Shown here: piece after piece, positions 31,801 to 43,420 of the stretch
Position numbering within the stretch: position 1 is the first letter of the stretch
How the letters are laid out: each line of letters opens with the position of its first letter
From: Laburnicola sp. R22_1
Taxonomy: Eukaryota; Ascomycota; Dothideomycetes; Pleosporales; Didymosphaeriaceae
Length of the DNA stretch: 64,000 nt
Direction: 5' to 3'
NCBI GenBank assembly: GCA_014281115.1
Contig: JACONQ010000004.1
Span: forward strand, 434,001-498,000
Made by a program: the position numbers and the translations under genes
The notes under the pieces: model-generated
Told to the model about the DNA's origin: nothing
What the model saw: the letters and a program-made list of their open reading frames with translations, nothing else
The model's database searches: none

Positions 31801-34800
31801 CTTATTAATATTAAGGTATAGCCTAGCCTTTTTTAAGCGTTAATAGACTTTGTAGACGTGGTTCTTATGTTTAACTAATATCTTACTAAAGACTAGGACG
31901 TTATTAATATATACTAAATAAAATTTATCTAGGTATTTCTATAGCGTCTTATTAATATAAGACTGGAAAGTCGCTAGTACGTTGCACAATTTAAAAGGCA
32001 TAATAAGGTATTTAAATAACCTATACTGTATTATAAAGGCGGTTTTATATTTATTTCTATTCTTAATATACACCTTATAGAAGGCCGCGATAATATTAAG
32101 AACGCTAAACTACTGCACCCCAGATAGTTAGGAGAGCGTCTTATGGATATTAGGTGGCGCGTTCTTATTTTTTACCATAGTGGCGTTTAGCTAATAGTAG
32201 TTAACATAGATATGTAGGCCTCTATTAGGCTTCTTAATAACTAGTACTAGAGCTATAAAATCTAAGGTGCTGCGTTACACCTTACCTATACTAAGCTTCT
32301 TATTAATATACGCCTTTACTACCAGAGTCTTCTTTTTGCTCATACTATATAGCTGGATAGTAGAGTGCTTTGCTCTAGATTCTAAGTTAATCTTATAGTC
32401 TACCCTAGGCTAATAAGGCAGGAGCTGGTCTTCTGGCACTATAAAAGCCCCCTACTTATTCTGAAGCCAGGTAGATAGTAACTTTAGTATCTTCTTCTTT
32501 GTCTTATTAGGTTAATTTATCTTCTAATAAAACTTATTAAAGTCTTCTTAAGTTAAAGCTATAAGATTAATACAAAATAGCTGCGTAAACATAGCCTTAA
32601 TATTAGTGGTGTTATCTAACTCACTCTTATTATTAACCCTACTAAGCTCCTTAAGTTGCTGCATATGTTTAAGATATAGCCAGGTAACGTAGTAGTTAGC
32701 CTTAAGGGTCATAAGTGAAGCGGCGTACCTAGAGACGACTTTAATATTTATTCCGACATATATAGGGTATAGCGTCCTTAGTTTAGACAACTATTATTAA
32801 TAACCCTTACTAGTAACAATGACTAGAAGCCCTTTTATATAGTAGTTACTTATATAATAGGGCTTATTAAAGGTTATAGTCTTATCTTTTTAATTAATAT
32901 TCGAGTTATGGGTACTTAACTATAATATGCCAAAGATAATATTATATTCTAACATATTAACAACATATGCCAACTTCTTAAAGAAGTAGTTTCTATGGTA
33001 TACAGGCAATACCGTCGCCTTTATAAGTACTTATTTTGTAATGCTATTACTAAGACATAGGCAGATAGGCTTCTTAAGCAAGACTATACAAAGTCTACAA
33101 TAAGCAACGCAGTTCTTACTCACGCACGTGTTTGTTGCGCCCGAATCTATAAGACTATTAATAGTAATTCTGCCTTTATTAGTAGCCTAAAGCTAACACT
33201 TAAAGACAAATTATACGCTATATATTAGTAGTGTGTCCTTATTAAGTAAGTTCGCGCGAAGTTTAACAACCTACTAGGGCTGCAATAACTATTAAGTTAG
33301 CCGCAGCTTTAGCTCTTTAATCTTATATAAAAGTTTTAATAATAACTCTTAAGGTCCCTACTAATAACTTTTAATAGGGATATCTAGTTTTCTAATAGGT
33401 TGGCTTTAGTCAATACAGTGAAAGCTAGTAACAAAGATTAGATATTAACCGTAGCAAGGCCTATATTAATAAGGGCCTTAATCTTATTAGCTAGTTGCTG
33501 CGGTTTGCCCTTGCACAAAGCATCCTCATCCTTGTAATAGTGGCCTTTCTTACCACATTTAATATAGCGTCCTTCGTCTATTAGTAACTTAACCTAGACG
33601 TTAGTACAACTAAAAATATTACTACTAGTATTATTACTTTTATCGCAACTACCTCCACTACTGCAACCGCCTTAATTGTTATTATTATTGCCCTACTACT
33701 GCGTAGGGCCCTGTAGCTTTAAGATTATAGTCTAATAACATATCTTTTTAATAAATAATAACTATAAGTCCGAGTTTAACTATTGCTTATTGGCCTCTAA
33801 CTATAATAGTTTAAGAGTTAGATAGTGGTAATAATTTTCTACTAATTAGGAATATTAATAGGTACAGTTACAATCTTAAATTAGGATAGCCATTCTTTAA
33901 AGCTTTCGCGGTCTTTAATTATTAACTAGTTGCCCTATATAGCTGCGTACGCCTTACCTATAGGATCTGTCGCCATATAGCTGTAGTCTAATATGTTAAA
34001 AATATCTTTAGTAGACTAAAAGGCACTAGGCTTATCAAAGTCTATACAATACTCTAAGCGTTAATATGTCACATTAAGGGTGTAATTAAAAATAAACTCT
34101 ATCTTAGCGTGTTTAGTTGTAAAGATATAGTTATACGCGCTTAGGTATAAGTATATAGAACTTTTCTATAGTTTGTAATTCTTATAGTTGTCTAAGCCTT
34201 TAAACTTATTAGGCTTATAAAGACGATGGCCAGGAGCCTAACTAATACCTATTAACGTAGATGTTAACTGACTACTAAGTATATTAGCACGAGCGGCATA
34301 GCTAGTATTTATAGTAGGTATTATAAGTCGCAGGGTGCCTACTTATAACGCGGCGTATATCTAAGCGTAACGCTATTAGATAATCTTAAGGTCTTTAGCG
34401 TTTAGATCTTATTATATATACGATAGTATATTAGGTAGAGCGAATATTACTGCCTTTAGCTAATCTTTTAGATCTACAACTTTCCGCTCTTGTTTCTTTA
34501 CGCGGGCATAGTATAGTTCTTTAAGCTTCTTTAACTAGTTAATATAAGCAAGCGCCTCTATTACCTAGATTTTACACTAGGCTAAATAATAACACTTAAC
34601 CTATAGATTGCGCTTCGCTTCTAATAAAGAAAGTTATACACATTCTGCTAACTTTATAGTGTAGTTATAATAATCTTCTAACTTAGCCTTCTACTAATAT
34701 TCTTAGTAAACCTTATCTTCTAACTTAGTAGCGCTATTAGCGTGCCCTATAAAATGGCTAAAAAGTAACTTTAGCCATCCACAAATAGACGTAGCTTCTT

Positions 34801-35459
34801 ATAACAACTCGCTGTCGCGAATATCTACTACTATCTCCTATTCTAGCTTAGTGCCTTTAGTAGGTAAATAAAAGACTTTAAAATAGAGTAGTAGTGTGTT
34901 AGTATCCTTGTCGTATTAAAGTCGCAGCCGCATATTTCTACTAGGCTACTCTATAATATTAAAAATAGATTTCCTACTAGAACCGCAACGCTATCTACGC
35001 GACGGCCCGTCTATTATTAGTTTGGAGTACTTTACCGTGCCACTAATAGGGATTTCTATAGGCTGGCTATCTAAGATAACATACTTACTAGCGCCACTTG
35101 CGCTACCTACACTAAGTATATTTAAGTTCTTCTTATTTAAATCTTCTATAATGCGAGGCGTAGGAGTCTACAGGATAGTTCCGAACTATTAGGTCGCGCT
35201 CTTATTAGTTAGGATAGCGAGCCCGCTTATACGCCACCTACTAGGAATGTTTCCGCAGTTTACTATCTTATTAGTGGTACTAATAGTATTATAAGATTTA
35301 ACTAATAGTTTAGAGTTATTAAGCCTAGCCATACACTATTATAGGTGTGGTCCCTCTTACTATAAGAGCGTAATATACGTTGTCGCGAGTTGTAAGTTAA
35401 TTAAAAGTCTATTATACCTTGCGCTCTATTATAAGTATGCTTTTATTAACCTAGTATAA

Positions 35460-35678
35460 TATAAGGGAGTAATTAGGCTTAATTATTAAATAGGTTAAAT
35501 TGCTATAATAAGGATACTAGGTGTCGCATACTACCTATATAGTAGCGGTCCTAAGGGCGCGCTAGTACTACCTAATTGAGACTAGCGTGCGGGGCCGGAT
35601 TAACGTTGGGCCAACCAGGTCGGATTAACGTCGGGTCGACCGGAGGTCCAATGGGCCAATGGGCGGCGATCCCTAACA
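35460..35678 (-). repeat. 5' LTR of Ty3/gypsy element
   Basis: 219 bp; it retains more G+C than the other LTR (for example GGGCCAATGGGCGGCGATCC near the end). Stem GCGCGCTAGT / ACTAGCGTGC at 35557-35566 and 35581-35590. Confidence 0.9.
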
Positions 35679-35683
35679 AAAGG
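35679..35683. repeat. 5-bp target duplication AAAGG, right
   Basis: AAAGG directly after the LTR; matches 28331-28335. Confidence 0.85.
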
Positions 35684-38600
35684 CTACTTAGATAATTATA
35701 AATATAGTGCATTACTATAACTTCTAGAGCCACACGCTCTTTAGTGCTATCTTTAGGCTTAGGTTCTTTATATTTTATGCCTAGGCGACTATATTATTAA
35801 AAGACTTATTATTAGTAATAACATATTTCCTAGGACTATAGTAGGCTATATATAGTATTAGACCTATCTTAAGCTTCTTTCCTATATACTTTATTATACT
35901 AAGAGCCTTATTTCTAAGTATCTTTAGTAAACTAGCTTTCTCTTTATATCTCTATATAAACTCCTTCTTATTATTACTAGTGTTAAGGAAATCCTAAAAT
36001 TAAGTGGGTCCTTATATAATATTAGAACATACCCATAACTTTATCTTATATATACTATTTTGCATCTCTATCTAATATTAATATAGATATAGTTATTAAT
36101 ATAAATATCTTCTTTAAGTTTAGGTATTATTAGTCCTTTAGCACTACGCACGTCTATACTTATATTAAATAGGGTGTTCTCTTATATACTACCCTTATCT
36201 AATGCTAGCTATACTTATTAACCGCCTATTTACTATTACTTATAGTAAACTTACTATATTATCTTACTAGTTAGATTTAATATTGCTCTTATCTAATGCT
36301 AGCTATGTTTATTAACCGCTTATTTATTATTACTTATAGTAAACTTACTATATTATCCTACTAGTTAGATTTAATATTGTCCTTATCTAATACTAGCTAT
36401 ACTTATTAACCGCTTATTTATTATTACTTATAGTAAACTTACTATATTATTCTACTAGTTAGGTTTAATATTATCCTTATCTAATACTAGCTATACTTAT
36501 TAATCGCTTATTTATTATTACTTATAGTAAACTTACTATATTACTCTACTAGTTAAATTTAATATGCGCAGCCTCTTTGCTACCCTCTAGCCCTAGCTTT
36601 ATTAACTCTTTTAGTAATATAAGAGCATAAATATTAGATAGGTTATTATAGTTACTATTATTTAGTAATAGTAGTAATATTATAATCTAGCAATCTTGTC
36701 TTATAATATAGCCCTATACAAATATCTTAGTAAGTGTCTATTTTAACATACTTATCCTCTCTTATAGTCTCTTAATAGCATTATATAAGGCTTATAATAT
36801 TAGCAAGTTATATAGTTTAAAAGTAAAGTTACTTGCTCTTAATTTTATCTATTAAGATATATTAAGTTAATCTTAAACCCTCTTTCTACTCCTCTAGCGC
36901 AGTATATAGTAGTAATTTAAAGTATACTACTATACTCTCTATTAGAGTTTAGAAATACTATTCTAAGTTAGATGTCTTTATAATAGGAGTAAAGCTAATG
37001 TTTATATTAAATAGATACCTAGTTACTAGACTAATAAATAGATCGCTATAAAACCTACCCTTTTCTATTTACTCTAGTATTAGTATACTATAAGAGTATA
37101 TAATAAGTATATTAGGCGTAATATATATTAACTATATCTAATAAGAGAAAGCTAAATCTCTCTAGTGCTTACTTTAGGCTAGATATCTAGTGTAGAAGTA
37201 AATAGCTAGTAATAGTCTTGCACTATTTCTTAAGCGGCTACTGCATACTATAAATAATAGCTCTGGATTTTGTTATACATCTTAATTTTATTAGCCTATA
37301 CTATTTATATTAATAAGTCTAGTATATATACTATTTTTACGCCTATATTTATAATAGTATATAGTATATTCTATTGCTTTTCTATAGTTAATATATTATA
37401 TACCTAAGTCTAGGCGTTTGCAATTAGGTACTATAGTAGTTTTATATATCTCTTAATATATAGAGTTGGCTTTATTAGCTTAATAGACCTCTCTTCTATT
37501 AGTAATCTTATAATTACTATTATAGAAATAGCTCTCGTAATAATAGACTCTTCTTATAAGAATAGTTTAGGCCTTTATACTACCCTCTACTAAGATATTT
37601 TTATAGCTAATATTATTAATAGTGTTAATATTATTAGACTAGACTTACTTCTTAGTAAGCTTAGACTAGTAGTAGGTAAATCTATTATAAAATTAGGTAG
37701 CGTCTAAGCCTTATATAGATAATTACTTATAAATTTTATAGTAATATAGTTTCTTATATAATAGTTTTTAATATAACTAAAAAGTCGCTAGCATATCTTT
37801 TTATTTACCTATACTGCGTTATTAAGATAGTTATACTATAGACACTGTCTTTCTCTTCTTTCTAAGCGTCTTTAGGTGCTAGTATGTATTAAAGCTATAT
37901 AATTATGAGTATTAAGCAACCTACGCCCTATTATAAGCTAGTTTCACTATATAGATCTAGTTCTTTATAACTTACAAAAGACTCTAATTACCCTTACTTA
38001 CTACCTAGTTTAGGTAACTAGTATTAATATTTAATAGGCGCGCGCACTAACTACCTACGTAGTAAAAATATTAGCAACTTATAGTAAATTTACTTAGCTA
38101 TATTAATATACTTATAGTTTTATACTATCCCCTCTGACTTATAATATTAAATAATATACGCCTTGCCTATTTATTTTCTAGGCTCTATAGTAGTGTAGGT
38201 GGCATATTATAAATAATAGTGCACTATTAGTCTACACGCACTATATATTCTAATAGTACTCTTTATAGAAATAATTATAGTTTTAATAAGAGTGCACCTA
38301 TAATAGCGTAGTATTAGATACCTAATACTCTTAGTTGCAGGCACTATATATATGCGCTGCCCCTACGCTAGCTAAAAATAGGTTAATATTACTATCTGGC
38401 TATTAACTAGTGTTATAGAACGTCTTATTATATTAGCTAGCGCATTTATTTTAAAAATAGCTTAGCTTATTATACTATTATATTAAAGTTAATCTTTTAT
38501 TAACTTACTAGTCTATTTAGTTAAGGTGCATCTTAGCTATATTTGTATATTAACACTAGCTTTACTCTCTATTTAGTTGTTTATTATATTTATAGTAAGC

Positions 38601-39863
38601 TACTTATTCTATATACTTATTAATATAATAATCTCTACCTATTCTTTTGTAAGGATATACTAGTAAGTATAATATATATAACTTAATAATGTGTATATTA
38701 TATATTTCACTAACTACTAGTACTCGCCCGCTTATAGAGCTAATATATTCTTATACTAGCCTATAGTAGTCTAGTTATGCTATATCCTTAACTAGAGTTA
38801 TCTATAGTTGTCTATTATTAGCTTTTTAACGCATTAACTTATTTTATATAATGCAGTATAGAATAGAAACGTAATAGACGTAGTTATAGAGTTATTTATT
38901 ACTAAGCCTATAGCTACTATATTTTTTATAGTCTTGCGCCCGCTTATTTTAAAGGTCCACGCCGCTATAGAATCTAGATATAGTTCTATTACTTTAATAT
39001 ATACTGCTACTACTTTAGTGCCTTTATATAGTGTAGATTACGTATTCTCTAGTATAAATATAGACTTACTTAAAAGCCTATTATTATAGTCTTACTTCCT
39101 CCTATTTATTACTTTATTATATTATTATATTTATTTTATTAACCTTAAGGTGTTTTAGTTACACAATCTTACAATCTATAGAAAATAGTTTATTACTTAC
39201 TTAGATATAAATATTTTAGAGTGTGCATTTGTCACCCTATGCGCTATTATAGCTATCCTGCCTTTTTTAAGTTTGTCTAGATTAGCTTATCTAGAACCTT
39301 ATTTCTAGCTAGAATAGCCTCTACCTCCTAGTATATAATATAATACTCTGTGTCTAATATATTAAGAATACTTTATATAGTGTCTTTAGCCATATATATA
39401 GGACGTAGTATATATGTGTATTTAAAGTCTAGTTCTATATAAGATTACGTCTTAGTGTAGAATTATTACAGTGTTAGCGTATTTACTAGCTAAAAACCTA
39501 CCCTATTATCTTAGTATTTCTACTTTATATTAGCTATTAGTGTAAACTATAGTTACTATAGATGCGCGAAAATATTATAGTAAATTACTATAATAGTATT
39601 TAAACTATAGTAACTACTATTCTATTAAAGTAGGTGTATAAGCTAAATATAAACAAGTGCCTTAGAAGCGCTATAATTATGCCTAGGTCGCTATGCTTAT
39701 TTTATAGCCATAAGATATATATTATAGGCAGATTATAGAATGTAATAAATTTCTAACTAAGGAGACTAGAGCTATAACTTTTATTATTATTACTTATAAC
39801 TTAGAAAAAGTTTTTATTACTACTATTAAAGTTGCTATTACTATTAATATAGCCTTTGGCGTT
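35684..39863 (-). other. unidentified decayed element with long minus-strand frame
   Basis: About 4.2 kb of AT-rich DNA between the Ty3/gypsy element and the 130-bp inverted repeat. On the minus strand from about 39.3 to 37.6 kb a single frame runs through almost without interruption when TAG is read as Gln. Fragments include LYKGTKVVAVYIKVIELYLDS, QHSQTTIGQYK and LILAPKDAQ-like stretches. It is clearly an old coding sequence, but I cannot assign a family. Contains the 94-bp tandem array. Confidence 0.5.
36194..36565. repeat. 94-bp tandem repeat, four copies
   Basis: Units begin at 36194, 36288, 36382 and 36476 with CTTATCTAATRCTAGCTA and share TTATAGTAAACTTACTATAT. The period is exactly 94 bp in each step, not a multiple of three, so not a protein repeat. 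The copies differ by scattered C/T changes. Lies in decayed sequence of unknown type. Confidence 0.88.
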
Positions 39864-39996
39864 TATGTGTGTGGCGTTAAATTAACTACCTAGGGGTAGC
39901 ACGACAAAGGCATTTATCTCAAATAACATAATAAAAAAAGCAGAGCCCCCTGCTTAGTAATCAAAAAGGGCGTGAAAAAGGTAATCACAAAAAAAA
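39864..39996. repeat. left member of ~130-bp inverted repeat pair
   Basis: Contains GTGTGGCGTTAAATTAACTA, CCTAGGGGTAGCACGACAAA and AAAGCAGAGCCCCCTGCTTA. The reverse complement recurs at 54958-55089 with few differences. CpG-containing stretches remain, so it is less RIP-decayed than its surroundings. Confidence 0.85.
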
Positions 39997-41499
39997 GTTG
40001 GCGTTTATATAGCTATAGCTATTAGTATAATTAAAGCTATAACTATTAATAGGAGGCACAATATTATTAAATAAGTAAGCGTAATAATATATATTATTCT
40101 ATAACTGCGATAGAAGTAGAGGGTTGCTTATATAGTAAGATTAGAAATAGGCGACTATATAGTGTTTAGTAGATACTAGACAAAATAAGACGCATAGCAT
40201 TAATAAGATAAAGATAAAGCTTAGTAGGCGCGAATTTAAAAGTAGTCTAAATAATATAGTTACTATATAAGTTGCGCATTAGCTTTTTAAGCTTTTCTTT
40301 ATATATTATCTCCTAAATTATAATTGCTTTAATGTCTATTTTAGCGTAATAGACGTACTTCTTAATAATATTAGAGCTAAACTTCTACTTAGGCAGCTTA
40401 GCAATGTGGCCTTAGAAGCTAAGGTAAAGCAAAGTAGTAAAGTTTACTTTGTTAAGATTAAGGATATACTATACTATATATTATTGCCACTATTAGCTTA
40501 CTTTAAGGTTAGTATATTATTACTAGAGGAGGACTACTATAACTTTAGTATACTATTAGTGTATATAGAATATTTAGGGTTACTTAGGCTACTTAGAATA
40601 TATCTATAGTATAGTTACTATAGTTTATATCCTATTATAGTAATTCACTATAATATCTTTAGTAATATAGGCCTAATAGGATTTATTATATTTATTTATT
40701 CTTATAGTAATAGCTATAAATATTCTAAGCACTATTATTTAATAATAAACCTATTCTACACATTATACGTAATAGTTCTCTTTATATATTTCTTTAATTT
40801 CCCTTTATTTACCTTACTATATATTTCGCTATATCTTATTAGTTTTTAATTACTAGTTATTGTTATATATAGCGTTATACTCTAAAAAGTTAATATAGTT
40901 ATTAACTATAAATATATAGTTGTTACTAGAACCCGCTTTAAATCTACTATTAAATTAAATGCTGTTATATTTATAGTTTGCGTTAGCATTCTTTACTAGT
41001 ATAATATATACTACGCTAATAATCTGTGCTATATAGAAGTATTAATAAGCCCCTTAGTATCTAGTTCCTCCTAAGTATATTTCTTAGGCTAACTAGTTCT
41101 AAAGCTTAACAAAACCATAAATGTTGTCTAGTTATTCCTAGTCCACTATCTTAAATATCTTAAAAAGAAAGTAAATATATAGGTTCTCTTCCTTAATAGA
41201 GTATATAGTGTTTTGTTCTATAATAGTAAATATTAGCTAGATTTAGCCTACACGCCTACCTTTAAGAGGGGTGTTATTGTAGTTATATTCTTAAACCTAT
41301 ATATTATGTTTAAGCCACTTGCTATTGCCTTGCTAATCTAGTATATATTAAATAGTCTTCTAGTTTTTCTATAATGCTTTACTATTTGGCCTTCTAGTCT
41401 CCCTCTAGTATCTAAATAACGGGTGAATTGTTATTATATAGAGATCGACCCAACTAGAGTTATCTTTAAACTATTTAGTATCCCTTTAATATAAGTTTA
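39997..41499. other. AT-rich decayed DNA next to Plavaka relic
   Basis: 1.5 kb without intact gene. A 67-codon plus-strand frame (40406-40609) resembles nothing I know and is probably a chance survivor. It may be the 3' part of the Plavaka-type element. Confidence 0.4.
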
Positions 41500-43420
41500 T
41501 TCTGCTAACTTTAATTATATCCTTCTCTTATAGTATTACTATAAGCGTGTTACGTAGTCTAAGGAATTTAATATAAGTTATAGTATTTTAAATAGTTATT
41601 TAATAATATAGATTTAACCCTCCTTTGTTATAAGTAGGGATTTAGACGTATTAATACTATATTAGCTTAATAGAGCCGGTCTAGCCAGTCTACTTATTCG
41701 CACATCTTTTAGCCCCTATATTTTAGTTATTAGCTCCTCTGCGTAGTACTTTGCTAGAGTCTTATATATCTAAATCTTAGTTTATTAAGCGTTTAGACTA
41801 CTTATCTACGCTAGAGTTTTCTTATAGTTTGTTAATTAGAACTAGTTCTTAATAAGAAATATGTGGGAGGCTTCTATATATATAGTAGAATTATAGTTTA
41901 GTAGTAGCCTATATTGCTATACTATCTATATATAGTAGGTAATTGTATAAAGTTTTAGTATCTAGAAGTGCTTCGCGTATAGTAGATAGAAGCCAACTAA
42001 TTCTTACTTATATATGTTAATCTACTAGAGGGATTTAAACATGTAGCTAAGTGTTTCCTTATTATAGCTATAGTAATAAAAAATTATAATAAAGTTACAC
42101 ACCTCGCAAAGATACTATATAGTATCCAGCTTACTTTATAGAAGGGGGCAAATACTATTAGAATCTACTTTATAAGGGCCTTCTATTTGTTTCTAGACTA
42201 TTATAATATTTAACTAACTAGTATATAGTTAAAGACTTTTAGGCCTAGAAAGTAAGGCACCTTTTAGTAATGATTATTAATCTAACTTATCCCTAATATT
42301 ATATATTGTGCCCTTAAGTTGCTATATATTAAGTTAACTAGACCTATTAGCTACTTAATAGTATACTTTATAAGTTCTTTATAGAGTTAATATAAAAGGT
42401 CTAGTATAAAAGCTGTGTGTATATTTATAAATAGGAACTTCTACATAAAGTTTCTAATCTAGTGCACATACTCTAGATAAGAACTCTAAATGTCAGTCTA
42501 TTTTATTCTTTTAATTATACCTATAGTACTATTATACAAGTGATGTGGCGCGTATTCCGCTAATATCTTATTAGTGTGGTTAATATTCCCTATTATATTT
42601 TGTATTTAGGGGTGTATTTAACATACTATATAGTGCTATCTTATTTTTACCCCTATAATTATTACCTACTCCTTATAGTCTGCCATAATACTGTATATAA
42701 TTAGATAGCACATTCTCTTAAACCTATCCGCATATCTTATACGCATGCCTATTTAACTAATAAACTTAATAGCTAAGTTAGTAGTAGTTAGATAGCGTAA
42801 AATAGTTTTATAGAAGCACTTATAATCTAACACTTTTGCTATTACCTTATAGTATATATTTATAGTAATGTCTCTATTATACTACTTAATAATCGGCAGC
42901 ATTACTATAAGTATATTACCTAGAACCTTTCTTAATTATTAGATGCCTGCATCTAGGTTGCCAATTAATATATATACTAGCCACGCTGTCTAGTTACTAT
43001 AATAGTTACTTAGTTGTGTCTTATTAACTTTAATTATAACTAGTATAATAGTGGAGTCTTCTAATAGTTTAGTCTGTATAGTCTACTACTAGTTAGAGTT
43101 CTATAGGTCTATATACATCCTTACTTTATAGGAGTTGCTATCTCTATTAGTTATCTTCTTTAGTATTTGCTTAGGGGCATAAGTTATATATTTTTTAAAT
43201 AGTTTAAAGCCAATCTAGAACTTAATAACACTAAGTATATTTTATTAGAGGAGTTAACTATCTTCTATATCGTGTACTCTATTGGGTAACTAGTTGCTAT
43301 TAGGCAAAAATATAGTGTGTTCTTCCCATTTATAACCTATAATATCTATCTTAATATTATCTAGTAATATGTACCACTATTTAGTGTTTTAAAATTATAT
43401 ATAAGATAAAAATATTAATA
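41500..43420 (-). pseudogene. Plavaka-type (CACTA-like) transposase relic
   Basis: On the minus strand, reading TAG as Gln, the frame shows the characteristic block order of Plavaka transposases. DSTIILVIIKVNKTQLSNYY (near 43,050) corresponds to the conserved ATIVPVI..DKTQLT. LVYILIGNLDAGIQQLRKVL follows, then ADYKEQVIIIGVK..HYIVCQIHP (near 42,650) for the DYPEQ..CxxC region. VHQIRNFMQKFLFINIHTAF (near 42,430) and LLYQLYKELI match the histidine-rich core. Numerous stops; inactive. The N-terminal part beyond 43.4 kb is missing or displaced by the neighbouring retroelement. Confidence 0.72.

Larger units (their letters stand above)
28336..35678 (-). mobile_element. Ty3/gypsy LTR retrotransposon, full length but RIP-decayed
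   Basis: 7343 bp with two 219-bp LTRs in direct orientation, flanked by AAAGG duplications (28331-28335 and 35679-35683). Coding strand is minus: a purine-rich tract (opposite of TTACCCCCCTCTCT) abuts the 28.3-kb LTR, which is thus the 3' LTR. A CCHC-like knuckle is seen near 33,535-33,580 (KCGKKGHYYKDED, first Cys lost). The reverse transcriptase is near 31,770-31,930 (YLVYINNVLVFSK, from YxDD; NINKCEFAVKNVKYL). RNase H and integrase would follow towards 29 kb. Many TAG stops replace Gln codons; no functional frame remains. Confidence 0.9.
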
